Part shown: positions 37,042 through 46,235 of the stretch, in pieces | How positions within the stretch are numbered: position 1 is the first letter of the stretch | Layout: each line of letters opens with the position of its first letter | Assembly: GCA_022823185.1 (NCBI GenBank) | Contig: JAJDXQ010000032.1 | Location: 57,276-121,275, forward strand | DNA length: 64,000 nucleotides | DNA from: Caldilineaceae bacterium | GTDB lineage: Bacteria > Chloroflexota > Anaerolineae > Caldilineales > Caldilineaceae | Direction of reading: 5' to 3' | The notes under the pieces: generated by a model | What the model was told of the DNA's origin: nothing | The model's input: the letters and a program-made list of their open reading frames with translations, nothing else | The model's database searches: none | Translations under genes and position numbers: made by a program

Positions 37042-38643
37042 ATGGCGCTCCGTAAAGTAGTGATCCGTACAGCTGTGCCCCTGGCAGCCCTGCTGCTCTT
37101 GCTGCTCGCAGCCGGATGTGTCGCCCCCGCCGCCGCGCCGGCAGACTCTGGCGACGGAGACATGATGGAGACAACGAGCGAACTCGTCGTCGCCGTCGCC
37201 CAGGAAATGACTTCCCTGGAGGCGCCGCTGGCCGCCGCTGAGACCAACTGCAACGGCTGTTTGAACGTTGTCGAAACACTGGTCACGCGCAACTTCTCCA
37301 CCGGTGAGATCATTCCCCTGCTGGCAACCGAGTGGGAGCGGATCGATGACAGCACGATCCAGTTCCAGCTGCGCGAAGGCGTCACATTCCACGACGGTTC
37401 GGCCCTGAACGCCGAAGCAGTGGCCACAAGCATCAACTACATGTTTGAGGCTGAGCTGGTCAGCGACCTCCGCGGCTTCATCGGCGGTGAGCTCAGCGCC
37501 GAAGCAGTTGACGAATACTCCGTGAACGTCACTGCTGAGAACCCCGACCCGATCCTGCTCGAAAAGATGTACTTCGTCGCCATCACCTCCGCCCAGCAGA
37601 TCAACGAAGAGCCGGATACCTATTCGACCAATCTGGTAGGCACTGGCCCTTACATGCTTGACGAGTGGAACCGCGGCGAATCGATCATCTATGTCGTCAA
37701 CCCCGACTGGTGGGGCCACGACAACCCCGACGCGGCCGGCGGCAGAGTATCCTTTGACCGTCTCGTCTGGCGCTTCCTGCCCGAGGACACCGTCCGCGCC
37801 GCAGCCGCCCAGGCCGGCGAGGTCGACATCGCCCAGTTCGTCACGCCAGACCAGTGCAACGCCGCCACAGGCGACGAAAGTCTGCGCTGCGCCTCCGTGG
37901 CCAGCGTCGAGACGATGTTCGCTCGCATGGGCAACCAAAAACTGTTCGAAGACCTCCGTGTCCGCCAAGCCCTTAACCTCGCCATCGACAAAGAGCTGAT
38001 CGTTGAAACGCTCCTCGGCGGGGCTGCCACCATCACAGGGCAAATTGTCAACGAAACCGCCACCGGGCACAACCCCGACCTGGCGCCCTACCCCTACGAT
38101 CCGGACATGGCCCGCACCCTGCTTGAAGAAGCCGCGGCCGACGGCGTTGACGTAGGCCAGGAGTTCATCCTCGCCTCCCGTCAGGGTCTGCACGCCGGCC
38201 ACGTTGAGGTCATCGAGGCCATCGGCGGCATGCTCAACGACGTCGGCTTCAACGCCCAGGTCAGTGTCATGCCCCCGGATACATTCAACCCGCAGTTCAG
38301 CCATAACTGGGCCGACTTGGAAGGCCAGCCCAACTGGGTCGCCGTCCATCTCCACGGCAACGAGATCCTCGACCTCTGGTTCTCCTACGTGAACTACTTC
38401 ACCTGCGGCGGCGTCGTCTCGCTCTACTGCAACGCTGAAGTCGACGCCCTCTGGGAAGAGGCCCGCAACATGTCGGGCGAGGCCCGTGACATGAAGTTGC
38501 AGGAGGCAGCGCAGGTCGCCTACGACGACTATGCCTACGGCCTCATCGCCCATCTGGACCTGGCCTACCTCATCAGCGAAGATCTGAATTGGAACGTCAA
38601 ACTGGATCATCGCCTACAGGCCAAGGAAATGTCACCCAAGTAA
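37042..38643 (+). CDS. ABC transporter substrate-binding lipoprotein, family 5 (peptide/nickel/oligosaccharide type)
   Basis: A 533-residue receptor with a signal peptide and lipobox LAAGC (about residues 23-27). Family-5 signatures are LATEWERIDDSTIQFQLREG near residue 100 and FARMGNQKLFEDLRVRQALN near residue 300. Family members bind di- or oligopeptides, nickel or, in several sugar-degrading bacteria, oligosaccharides. AAGGAG lies ten bases upstream of the ATG. It is first in an operon with two permeases, and the preceding LacI-like operator and sugar genes favour an oligosaccharide ligand (inference). Confidence 0.93.
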   Translation: MALRKVVIRTAVPLAALLLLLLAAGCVAPAAAPADSGDGDMMETTSELVVAVAQEMTSLEAPLAAAETNCNGCLNVVETLVTRNFSTGEIIPLLATEWERIDDSTIQFQLREGVTFHDGSALNAEAVATSINYMFEAELVSDLRGFIGGELSAEAVDEYSVNVTAENPDPILLEKMYFVAITSAQQINEEPDTYSTNLVGTGPYMLDEWNRGESIIYVVNPDWWGHDNPDAAGGRVSFDRLVWRFLPEDTVRAAAAQAGEVDIAQFVTPDQCNAATGDESLRCASVASVETMFARMGNQKLFEDLRVRQALNLAIDKELIVETLLGGAATITGQIVNETATGHNPDLAPYPYDPDMARTLLEEAAADGVDVGQEFILASRQGLHAGHVEVIEAIGGMLNDVGFNAQVSVMPPDTFNPQFSHNWADLEGQPNWVAVHLHGNEILDLWFSYVNYFTCGGVVSLYCNAEVDALWEEARNMSGEARDMKLQEAAQVAYDDYAYGLIAHLDLAYLISEDLNWNVKLDHRLQAKEMSPK

Positions 38644-38684
38644 CCGGTTAAACGGGCACTGCCCACCGGTCTTCTGACTTGAAT

Positions 38685-38743
38685 GCGCGTCACGCATTGC
38701 GCCACGTCCCAATCGAACGGAGACTGCGCAATGCGTGATGCGC
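38685..38743. repeat. Inverted repeat between receptor and permease genes
   Basis: Eighteen-base arms (GCGCGTCACGCATTGCGC at 38685-38702 and its complement at 38726-38743), with one G-T pair in RNA and a 23-base loop. It is a likely attenuator or mRNA-stabilising hairpin separating the abundant receptor from the permeases. The right arm overlaps the first ATG of the permease frame at 38731. Confidence 0.75.
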
Positions 38744-39710
38744 TACTTTCTCGGGGGATTATGTCACTTCCCCCGCACTAAAGGGCGCTCCGATTCTTTT
38801 CTATCTGCGCAGACGCTTCGTCCACTCGATTGGCGTCGCCTTCGCCGTACTCACTATCGTCTTCATAACCGGTCGCATTCTCGGCGACCCGGTCCGCATC
38901 ATGGTCGGCGTCGAGGCCTCCGAAGAACGCGTCCAGCAGGTGCGCGACCAGCTGGGGCTCAACGATTCTCTCGCTATCCAATATGCCAGATTCGCGGTTC
39001 GCGCCGTACGCTTGGATTTCGGAGACTCCTTCTGGCAGAAGACGCCCACCCTCCCCCTCGTGTTAGAGCGCCTCCCCGCCACCTTCCGCCTCACCGCCGC
39101 CGCCTTTCTGCTGGCGGCGCCACTGGGTATCCTCCTTGGCGCCGCCGCCGCGCTGCGTCCCCATACCTTCCTCGACAGGATTATCAACGTCCTCTCTCTC
39201 GGCGGCGTCTCCATGGTCGACTTCTGGATGGCGCTGATGCTGATCCTCGTCTTCGCCGTTCAGTTCGGCTGGTTCAAAACTTCCGGCTACGGCGGCTTCT
39301 CCTACATGGCCCTGCCTGCCCTAACGCTCTGCTATTCACCCTTGGGACGCATCTCCCAAATCACCCGCAGCGCCATGCTCGACGAGATGAACCAGCCCCA
39401 CATCACCGTCGCCCGCGCCAAGGGTCTCGCCGAGCGGCGCATCGTCTTTGTCCATGCACTCAAAAACGCCGCCATTCCCGTTGTCACCATCAGCGGCGAC
39501 ATGCTCTCTTCCATGCTCAACGGCGCTATCCTGGTCGAAACCGTCTTCGCCTGGCCGGGCATCGGCTATCTGACCTTGCAGGCGCTCCAACGGCGCGACC
39601 TTCCCCTCGTGGAGGCGACCGTTTTCGTTGTGGCCTGCATGGTGATCATCGTCAACCTGCTCGTCGATCTGAGCTATGTCTACCTGAATCCGAGGATCCG
39701 CTTCCAGTAG
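38731..39710 (+). pseudogene. ABC transporter permease (DppB type) with an apparent frameshift near its start
   Basis: From 38901 the frame encodes a normal DppB-type permease (LGDSFWQ-like FGDSFWQKTP and the EAA-loop region ARAKGLAERRIVFVHALKNA). The expected first helix is encoded in the same frame further upstream (YLRRRFVHSIGVAFAVLTIV), but no ATG, GTG or TTG precedes it. A good start (GGAG, ATG 38731; also ATG 38761) lies in another frame and would join it if one C were added to the C run at 38770-38774. So either the assembly lost a base, the gene is mutated, or a -1 shift occurs. If intact it would have about 326 residues. Confidence 0.75.
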
Positions 39711-39753
39711 CCCCGGCGACCTCCAATAGAACCGTGGCCGCCGAAGTTCCGCT

Positions 39754-40704
39754 ATGACCACAGAGACAAAATTGCTGTTGCAAGAAGAGGCAGAACGGAC
39801 GCGCCGCGCCTCCCCATGGCTCGTTCCCCGTGCCCTTCTACGCGATCCCGTAACTCTCATCGCACTGGTCATCTTCGTTCTGATCCTGCTCGGAGCGGCG
39901 GCCGCCGAACTGTTCGCGCCCCACGACCCGCTTGAGCAGGACCTGCGCATGCGCAATATGCCCCCCTTCACACCGGCCGCACAGGAAGGCGCCCCGCTCC
40001 ATATTCTCGGCACCGATCCCCTCGGCCGCGACATCCTCAGCCGCATCATCTTCGGCGCCCGCGTCTCCCTCACCGTCGGCCTCAGCAGCGCCCTCGTCTC
40101 CGGCCTCATCGGCAGCCTCCTCGGCATGATCGCGGGCTACTACCGCGGTCCCGTCGATGACATCATCATGCGCCTCGTCGATATCCAGATGAGCATCCCC
40201 GTCATCCTGCTCGCCCTGCTCGTCCTGTTCTCCCTCGGCCCCGGTTTCTGGAACCTCGTCGTCGTCCTGGCCATCGTCAGATGGATGGCCTACGCCCGCC
40301 TCGCCCGCGGTCAGACCCTCGCCTACCGCAATTCGCCTTTTATCGACGCCGCCATCGCCATCGGCAGCACCAACACCCGCATCATCTTCCGCCACATCAT
40401 CCCAAACGTCTCCTCACCGCTCGTTATCCTTGGCACACTTGAAGTGGCAACACTGATTCTGAGCGAGGCCGGCCTCAGCTTCCTCGGCTTCGGCATCCAG
40501 CCCCCCGAGCCCTCATGGGGCCTCATGATCGCCGGCGGCCGTCAGTACATCGCCACCGCCTGGTGGATCGTCGCCTTCCCCGGCCTTACTATCTTCCTCA
40601 CCACACTCAGCCTCAACCTCCTCGCCGCCTCCTTCCGCGCCATCTCCGACCCCGTCCAACGCGAACGCTGGCTCAACAAAGGCTCCGCCCGCGCCGACAA
40701 CTGA
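39754..40704 (+). CDS. ABC transporter permease (DppC type)
   Basis: A 316-residue inner-membrane permease. The N-terminal helix is followed by the periplasmic LGTDPLGRDILSRIIFGARVSL segment characteristic of DppC/OppC proteins, and the EAA loop is near IDAAIAIGSTNTRIIFRHIIPN. It pairs with the DppB-type protein upstream to form the membrane channel for the family-5 receptor. No ATPase genes follow; the next gene is on the other strand, so ATPases must be encoded elsewhere. Confidence 0.93.
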   Translation: MTTETKLLLQEEAERTRRASPWLVPRALLRDPVTLIALVIFVLILLGAAAAELFAPHDPLEQDLRMRNMPPFTPAAQEGAPLHILGTDPLGRDILSRIIFGARVSLTVGLSSALVSGLIGSLLGMIAGYYRGPVDDIIMRLVDIQMSIPVILLALLVLFSLGPGFWNLVVVLAIVRWMAYARLARGQTLAYRNSPFIDAAIAIGSTNTRIIFRHIIPNVSSPLVILGTLEVATLILSEAGLSFLGFGIQPPEPSWGLMIAGGRQYIATAWWIVAFPGLTIFLTTLSLNLLAASFRAISDPVQRERWLNKGSARADN

Positions 40705-40716
40705 CCGCGACGCCAT

Positions 40717-40732
40717 CACTGACCACTGCAGT
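40717..40732. repeat. TGACCAC heptamer element
   Basis: CACTGACCACTGCAGT immediately after the DppC-type gene; the shortest clean example of an element seen with more units at 56760, 61932 and 63685. Confidence 0.7.
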
Positions 40733-40733
40733 T

Positions 40734-40756
40734 ATCTGGGTGGACACACCCCAGAT
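40734..40756. terminator. Hairpin between convergent genes
   Basis: Stem ATCTGGG/CCCAGAT plus two further pairs across a one-base bulge, between the stop of the DppC-type permease and the stop of the minus-strand SH3 protein. There is no T tract on either side, so its terminator function is only likely. Confidence 0.5.
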
Positions 40757-40790
40757 GTTCCCCCTCCAGTTCCCCTCCCCGCGAGCCCTC

Positions 40791-43700
40791 TCATTCAAAT
40801 TCCACTCTCTGTGCCGGCGTCGTCCGCTCAACAGCGCCACCCGCCAAAATGTGAGCCTCCCCATCCGCGCGGTCATATCTGAGATCCGAATTCACAATCC
40901 CAACCCACAAATCCGCATACCCGCTCTCAAACCATTTACTCTCCAGTCCGTCACCCTGGGGCCTCCTGAGGCTTACATGCCACTCAGGTATCCTGTTAGC
41001 CTGAATCGGCTCTTCACCATAGATTTCAATAGCCGTACTTACCGACGGCCCAATCGCTGTCCTGCCATTCTCATAGGGAAACTTCAGCGACCCGATCCAG
41101 GTCGTCACATACGTGGCCTTGTCCGTAATCCAGACACCGTACCATTCCCCGTCCGAGTCGGCGCCATCCGACGCAAACATGACGCGGTATTCCCCTGTGC
41201 CCCAGTTGTAACTACGCCTGACACCAATAAAGTCACCCTCATACCCCGCCGTTTCAGCCCACCCCTCCTCCGCATCGGCCACCCTTGCATAGGCCAGGTC
41301 TCTTGTTTCCCATCTTGAGAATATGAAACCCTTCCCCCTCGCGCCGTCCGGGTGACCAATCACATCCGTCTGCAGCCCGAAGTAGAAATCAACATCGCCG
41401 ATTTCACCACTGCACAGCATCAGATACAACCCGTACACGTTCGAAAAGTCGCCTGGATCGTTATGAATCGTGAATTCAAACGTCAACTCTTGAAGTCCCT
41501 CTCGTCTGTCACCCGCAAAATCCCTGTCCCGCCCCCATTCCCACCAGAGGTAGGCCATGTGTTCCGGTGTTTTGACCATCTTGGTCAATTCAGGTGCGGG
41601 CGTTGTCGTGGACGCTGGTGTCGGTATAGGCACGCCTGCCGCTACAGGTACGCTTTCGGCATCCGATATGTCCAAATCCTGGCCGAAGACCCACCCGGTC
41701 CGGCCCTGAAACTTGACCTGCCACCAGCTGCCGTCGAAGTTCCTTCCGTTGACGGTAAGCTGCTGACCAGCCTCAGGAGCGCCCATCACGGCATAGATTT
41801 TCGCTGGGCCGCGGCGCACTTCCAGCTCCCGGTCAACCGTCAACAGTGAAACGACACCCGGCGCTTCGGCTGCAGGTTCGGTCCAGCGCAGACGCCCCAC
41901 CATCTCCTCGAGCACCGGCTCCAGATCAGGCATATCCTTTCCAAAAATGCTGGATACCACTGCGATCAGGGTCTCGCCATCCGGAGAGAGTAGCCAGTAC
42001 TGAAACCCCTCGTACATGCTCCCGTCTTCGCGCAAACGAACTGCTACGACCTCCTCACCCTCTCGCAGATCCGTGACCAGTTCAACAAGCGTGCCTGCTC
42101 CTTCCTGGGCCCCTGATTCCCCCACTGTGATGCCGTTCCCGCCTCCCAAATCGACAGCAACCCGTTGCGCAAACTCCGGCACTGTCATGCCGTTGGCTTC
42201 GTACGCCAGCGCTACAACGAAATTGCTCGATTCCCGTCCAACCTCAAGACCCAGACCGACGACCGCGTCCCCCTGCCCACCGGTCATCCGCGCGACCAGC
42301 GCCGCCATCCCGTCGGCATCAACACGCGCGCCGGCTTCAGCGGAAAATGCCGCCAAATCAGCCGGCGTAGGCTGCGCAGGGTCGAAGAAGAACCATCCGG
42401 CCGGATATGAAAGCACCACCCCAACCCCGCCGTCGTCCATCTCCAGCCAGCCGGAAGGATCAGCGCGCCGAACCTCCTGCGTGTCGCCAATGGCCGCCAC
42501 CAGGCCGCCGTAAATCCACCCCAGGCCCTCGTCAAGATAGATCTGCCACCAGTCACCGGCGGCATTTCGACCAACGATCGGAAAACGCTCTCCGGCAAAC
42601 GCCGTGCCGATGACGGGATTGTCGGTACCTGGCCCGCCCCGTACGTTCATCGGTCGCCCCACCGAAACCGCAGGACCCGCCAGCGAATCCGGCCGCAACT
42701 GCTCCTCCCACCGCATCCGCCACACGACCTCCCGCAACACCGGCTCCAAATCCGGGAACTCTTCGCCGGGAACGAAAAAATCGAATGTAAGTATAGATTC
42801 AGAATCCGGCGACAGTAGTAGCACCTGCCAGACCGCGACCGATTCCTTCTCGTCAGAAAGGCCATCAGCGCGATAGCGAAGCGAAATTACCTCCTCGTCT
42901 CCCGGCCGCAAACCGGAAACGATCCCCGCGCTCTCGATCTCGAAAGCGGCATGATTGGGATTGGTATAAAGGTTGACTAAGACTCGCTGTGCGATCTGCT
43001 CCAGAGTCAGATCGTCGGCGGAGGTGTAGGCGGCCAGAAATCCGCTATCAGGTATGGCGGCCCGCTGAAAGCTAATCCAGACGGTTCGTTCAGTAGCGGG
43101 AGAATCTCCCTCTGTTCCTGTCCAACTCTGATCGACCAGCACAGGAACCAGTCCGCCGATATCTGCCGCCGTCACCCGCTCACCCAATGCGGCCGACAGC
43201 TCTGTCAGGTCTGCATAGGAAGGCTGCCCGGCTTCAAAGAAGAGCCAGCCTTGTGGGAAAAAAATTGACAGCTGCCGGCCTCTTTCTTCGAAGACCGTCC
43301 ACGCTGTATCAGCCTCCGATTCGTCTTCCGGTACCATTTCTGCCGGCAACGCGAAAGGGTTGGTCAACTTCAACACCGGTACCGCGGGCGTCGACTGCGG
43401 AGCAGGAGAACCCTTGTCAACCGTCCTATCCTGTGTGGAATTAACGGTCACCGCCTGCGCCGACACCCATCCCAATTGACCGGTCGATTCTGCGGCAGAG
43501 TCCGTGCTCTCGGTCGTGGTGGCGGGCTTGTAGGCAGCCAGCCACCAATCTCCAGACGGGTCCGGGCGCACTAGCTCAATCTGCAGGCCGCCGGTTACCC
43601 AGCCAATAACGGGAGATTCCTCTCCGGGTCCACTTCGCACTCCCGTTGTACGGTCAACTACAGCCGAAGGTGGAGAGGGCTGCGCAGCGCTGGGCTGGGT

Positions 43701-44459
43701 AACTGTTGTCTGCCCATCCCACCGCACTCGGTACACAATCTCCGACAGCAACGGTTTCAGGCTGTCAAACTCTTCGGCAAGAATCTCAAATCTAAACACA
43801 AGATGTGCTTCCGCGTCAGCCGACTCCACAATAACAACCCAAACTGCGGTCTTCTCACCGCCCAGACCGTTGCCGCCTTCGTCAAAACGAATCGAGCCCG
43901 CGGCTTCCCCCTGCGGTCGCAAGCCCGTCACCACCCCGACGCGGTCCAATTCAACGCGTTCTACCCTCCTCAGATAAGATGCGATACCCTGCAATCGCCT
44001 GTGCAAAGTATCGCCTTCCGCGGGAACGACATCTACCGAAATATTGTTGCCCGCCGCCAGTTCAGCCGACTCCCTTGACTGCAGATGAATGCTCAGGCCA
44101 ACCAGTCCGGAGTCAACCCTCAGCACCGGCTCCGGTGGTATCTCACGCAATTCTTCTGCCAGGAAAGGTGAATCACTCACGGCCAGAAATGCCGCAGAAT
44201 CCTCACGAGTTGGGCCGACGAACATCCAGCCCGGAGGGTAGGAGATCTTCAGCCCGTGCGCCTCGACCTCCAACTCCTGCCAAGCATCGGCAATGAGCAG
44301 GCTGCGCTGAAATGGAGGGACCTCCGTGGCGGTCGCTTCAGGCGTGGATGTGGGATCCTGCCGAGCCTGCGCGCCATATCCAAACCCGGCCGCGAACATC
44401 GACAGGAGCGTCAGCAGTAACAGAGTCAAATAACTGTTTTTCGTCATCTCGATTGACAT
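40791..44459 (-). CDS. Large secreted protein with three GW-type/SH3b modules
   Basis: A 1222-residue protein with an N-terminal signal or anchor (LTLLLLTLLSMFAAGFG). Three repeats each combine a domain containing an aromatic GW motif (YPPGWMFVGP about 73, FFPQGWLFF about 401, SYPAGWFFFDP about 683) with a bacterial SH3 domain (about 265-345, 597-655, 872-930; for example VRGGPGTDNPVIG and GDWWQIY). A separate C-terminal beta-rich domain, about 963-1222, contains WWEWGRDRDFAG. SH3b domains bind wall or protein ligands, so an extracellular scaffold is likely. The start could also be the ATG at 44447. It is less GC-rich than its neighbours. Confidence 0.8.
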   Translation of the reverse strand: MSIEMTKNSYLTLLLLTLLSMFAAGFGYGAQARQDPTSTPEATATEVPPFQRSLLIADAWQELEVEAHGLKISYPPGWMFVGPTREDSAAFLAVSDSPFLAEELREIPPEPVLRVDSGLVGLSIHLQSRESAELAAGNNISVDVVPAEGDTLHRRLQGIASYLRRVERVELDRVGVVTGLRPQGEAAGSIRFDEGGNGLGGEKTAVWVVIVESADAEAHLVFRFEILAEEFDSLKPLLSEIVYRVRWDGQTTVTQPSAAQPSPPSAVVDRTTGVRSGPGEESPVIGWVTGGLQIELVRPDPSGDWWLAAYKPATTTESTDSAAESTGQLGWVSAQAVTVNSTQDRTVDKGSPAPQSTPAVPVLKLTNPFALPAEMVPEDESEADTAWTVFEERGRQLSIFFPQGWLFFEAGQPSYADLTELSAALGERVTAADIGGLVPVLVDQSWTGTEGDSPATERTVWISFQRAAIPDSGFLAAYTSADDLTLEQIAQRVLVNLYTNPNHAAFEIESAGIVSGLRPGDEEVISLRYRADGLSDEKESVAVWQVLLLSPDSESILTFDFFVPGEEFPDLEPVLREVVWRMRWEEQLRPDSLAGPAVSVGRPMNVRGGPGTDNPVIGTAFAGERFPIVGRNAAGDWWQIYLDEGLGWIYGGLVAAIGDTQEVRRADPSGWLEMDDGGVGVVLSYPAGWFFFDPAQPTPADLAAFSAEAGARVDADGMAALVARMTGGQGDAVVGLGLEVGRESSNFVVALAYEANGMTVPEFAQRVAVDLGGGNGITVGESGAQEGAGTLVELVTDLREGEEVVAVRLREDGSMYEGFQYWLLSPDGETLIAVVSSIFGKDMPDLEPVLEEMVGRLRWTEPAAEAPGVVSLLTVDRELEVRRGPAKIYAVMGAPEAGQQLTVNGRNFDGSWWQVKFQGRTGWVFGQDLDISDAESVPVAAGVPIPTPASTTTPAPELTKMVKTPEHMAYLWWEWGRDRDFAGDRREGLQELTFEFTIHNDPGDFSNVYGLYLMLCSGEIGDVDFYFGLQTDVIGHPDGARGKGFIFSRWETRDLAYARVADAEEGWAETAGYEGDFIGVRRSYNWGTGEYRVMFASDGADSDGEWYGVWITDKATYVTTWIGSLKFPYENGRTAIGPSVSTAIEIYGEEPIQANRIPEWHVSLRRPQGDGLESKWFESGYADLWVGIVNSDLRYDRADGEAHILAGGAVERTTPAQRVEFE

Positions 44460-44643
44460 CCATTGGTTTTTTCATTTAGTCTCTGCTTGGAAATTTAATA
44501 GGAACGCCATTCGGAAAAACTATGTGATCGCAGTCCTCTGAATTCTTACTGAAGCGCATGACACTGGGAGATGCCTGTGGGCGATGACGACCTCCATCTG
44601 CTCCGGCCCGTGAAAGCGGCTCAGGGCTGGCGGCTGTCCTCTT

Positions 44644-44701
44644 TGGGCGGTCGGGCTTTCGGCCCGCCCTTGTGCGGGGGAACACGCCCCGCAACGCCCC
44701 C
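44644..44701. repeat. Dispersed GC-rich double hairpin, copy 2
   Basis: GGGCGG...CCGCCC followed by TGCGGGG...CCCCGCA and ACGCCCCC. Same order of elements as at 17150-17200. Confidence 0.75.
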
Positions 44702-44787
44702 GACAACAACATGCCCCACTGACCATGCGTGGACATTGGCGAAAAGTGTCTAGCCAAACGCGTTCCACCAATCCCTGAATCACGAAA

Positions 44788-44859
44788 GGGCAACTCCTGT
44801 GGTTGCCCCCTCCCGAATATCGCCCAATCCTCCCGTAGGGGCACCCCATGTGGGTGCCC
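44788..44859. repeat. Two GGGCAAC/GGGCACC palindromes
   Basis: GGGCAA-TTGCCC type at 44788-44807, and GTAGGGGCACCCC with stem GGGCACCC/GGGTGCCC at 44839-44859. A third member with stem GGGCAACC/GGTTGCCC is at 53946-53966. Confidence 0.75.
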
Positions 44860-44979
44860 TTAGGATGGCTCGCGCCTTAGTGTGCGCCCAAGGCAAGAAG
44901 GGTTTTCTCCGCGAAACTTCGCGTCCCTTCGCGGATCAACCCCTCCCCAACACCCGTAAACAATCCCCATATTACGAAA

Positions 44980-45813
44980 CTATCGACCCCCCTCCGACAT
45001 CCGCGTCGTCACCCGCCTGCTCGCCGCTTGCTTGGCCTTGGTCCACTTCTCCATCCACGCGTTCCTGCCCGAATGGCGGATAATATCATGAATCGTCGCT
45101 CGCGGCTGATAGGGCAGGTACAGCCCGCAATGCCACGCCAGATTGCGGTAGACCAGAAAGTCGCCCGGCCCCAGATAGACCTGCACCGCACCCGGCATCG
45201 AGCGGCAATGCTCGAAATAAAACTGCTCCGCCTCCGCGTCGCTCCAATCCGCCGGGGCCTCCTTCATCATCGGATCGCCCGTCGACTCAACCTCGTCCGG
45301 AAGATCCTGCTGCCGCAGATGGCTGCCGGGTACATACCACGTGCACGCGTCCGCATAGATCGCGCAGTTGACCTGGTTGAAATAGCGCAAATCATTCCAC
45401 ACCGTCGCCATGAACGACGCCATCTCTTCATCGCGAGCCTCCGGCGGCACCTCCACCACCCCATCGCGGTGCCAGCCGCAGTGCCACGGCCGCTCCTGCG
45501 GTTCCACCAGCAACCCCATAATGTCCAGATGCGCGTGCGTATAACCCGGCCCCAACAGCCGCTCCACCGAAACCCGCAGCTCGTCCAGCTCCGCATAGTC
45601 CCGAAACGGCTGCAGATCGATGTATTCCCCGTACTGGTCCAACGGCTGTATCCGCTGCGTCTGCGGCCCATTCAGCTCATGCGCCAGCGCACGCGCCCTG
45701 TCCGCCTCGCGCCGCAAATCCGTCAGGAGAGACGGCGGCACGATCCCCCGAAAGATCAGAAATCCCTGCTGATGGTACGCATGCACCATCCAATCTTCGA
45801 ACCGAAACGTCAT
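44980..45813 (-). CDS. Phytanoyl-CoA dioxygenase (PhyH) family protein
   Basis: A 277-residue Fe(II)/2-oxoglutarate oxygenase. The HxD pair is in CGWHRDGVVEV; the distal histidine and arginine region is NLAWHCGLYLPYQPRATIHDI. AGGAGG lies six bases before the ATG. It is divergent from the sugar ABC operon that starts at 46236 and convergent with nothing, so it is probably expressed alone. It is longer than the member at 2010 and shares little beyond the iron motifs. Substrate unknown. Confidence 0.9.
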   Translation of the reverse strand: MTFRFEDWMVHAYHQQGFLIFRGIVPPSLLTDLRREADRARALAHELNGPQTQRIQPLDQYGEYIDLQPFRDYAELDELRVSVERLLGPGYTHAHLDIMGLLVEPQERPWHCGWHRDGVVEVPPEARDEEMASFMATVWNDLRYFNQVNCAIYADACTWYVPGSHLRQQDLPDEVESTGDPMMKEAPADWSDAEAEQFYFEHCRSMPGAVQVYLGPGDFLVYRNLAWHCGLYLPYQPRATIHDIIRHSGRNAWMEKWTKAKQAASRRVTTRMSEGGR

Positions 45814-46235
45814 CCCAGCCCTCCTGGTTTACGCTGCCAGGCTCCGCCAGTTCCCCCTGCCCGCGCCAGCCGGCCCCGCGCAGCCCTGGCCCTGAATCCG
45901 AATCCACGTTTGTCTATAGACCCTACCACTGCTACCATGAAAATCGCAACGACTTTTTGTCCAGGTTCGGACACCTTCCAGCGAAAATCCGCACGCAGTC
46001 CAACGCAATTCAGACCCCGATCAGAGCGATTGCTCTCCAAATTCCTATCGGCTATAATCAGCCACAGTGCCACGCGCACATTCCGCGCAGGACCCGCTCT
46101 CACACTGTCACGCCGAGGCGACATTGCAACGCCCCTGCATCTTCCGGCCCCCTCATCAACCTGGGAACGCAGGCCCCAGCCTGCCATCTTAACATGCTGT
46201 ATCCGCGCATTGATCGCAAAAGGAGAAATGAAAAG
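45814..46235 (+). promoter_or_regulatory. Promoter of the sugar ABC operon
   Basis: TTGCTC at 46030-46035, a 17-base spacer and a perfect TATAAT at 46053-46058 predict a start near 46065 and a leader of about 170 bases. The leader contains a small hairpin CAGGC-CCCA-GCCTG near 46172. The AGGAG ribosome site is at 46221. No gene is seen in the gap. Confidence 0.7.

Larger units (their letters stand above)
44460..44979. other. Repeat-rich intergenic region
   Basis: It holds a GC-rich double hairpin (44644-44701), a CACTGACCA fragment (44705-44714) and two GGGCAAC/GGGCACC-type palindromes (44788-44807 and 44839-44859). No gene with coding character is seen on either strand, and no promoter for the minus-strand SH3 gene could be assigned. 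Confidence 0.6.

Noticed and set aside
36769..38610. A 613-codon open frame on the minus strand across the family-5 receptor gene
   Set aside because: It is antisense to a well-supported receptor with a signal peptide and family motifs; high GC content keeps antisense frames open. Its product has no recognisable domains.
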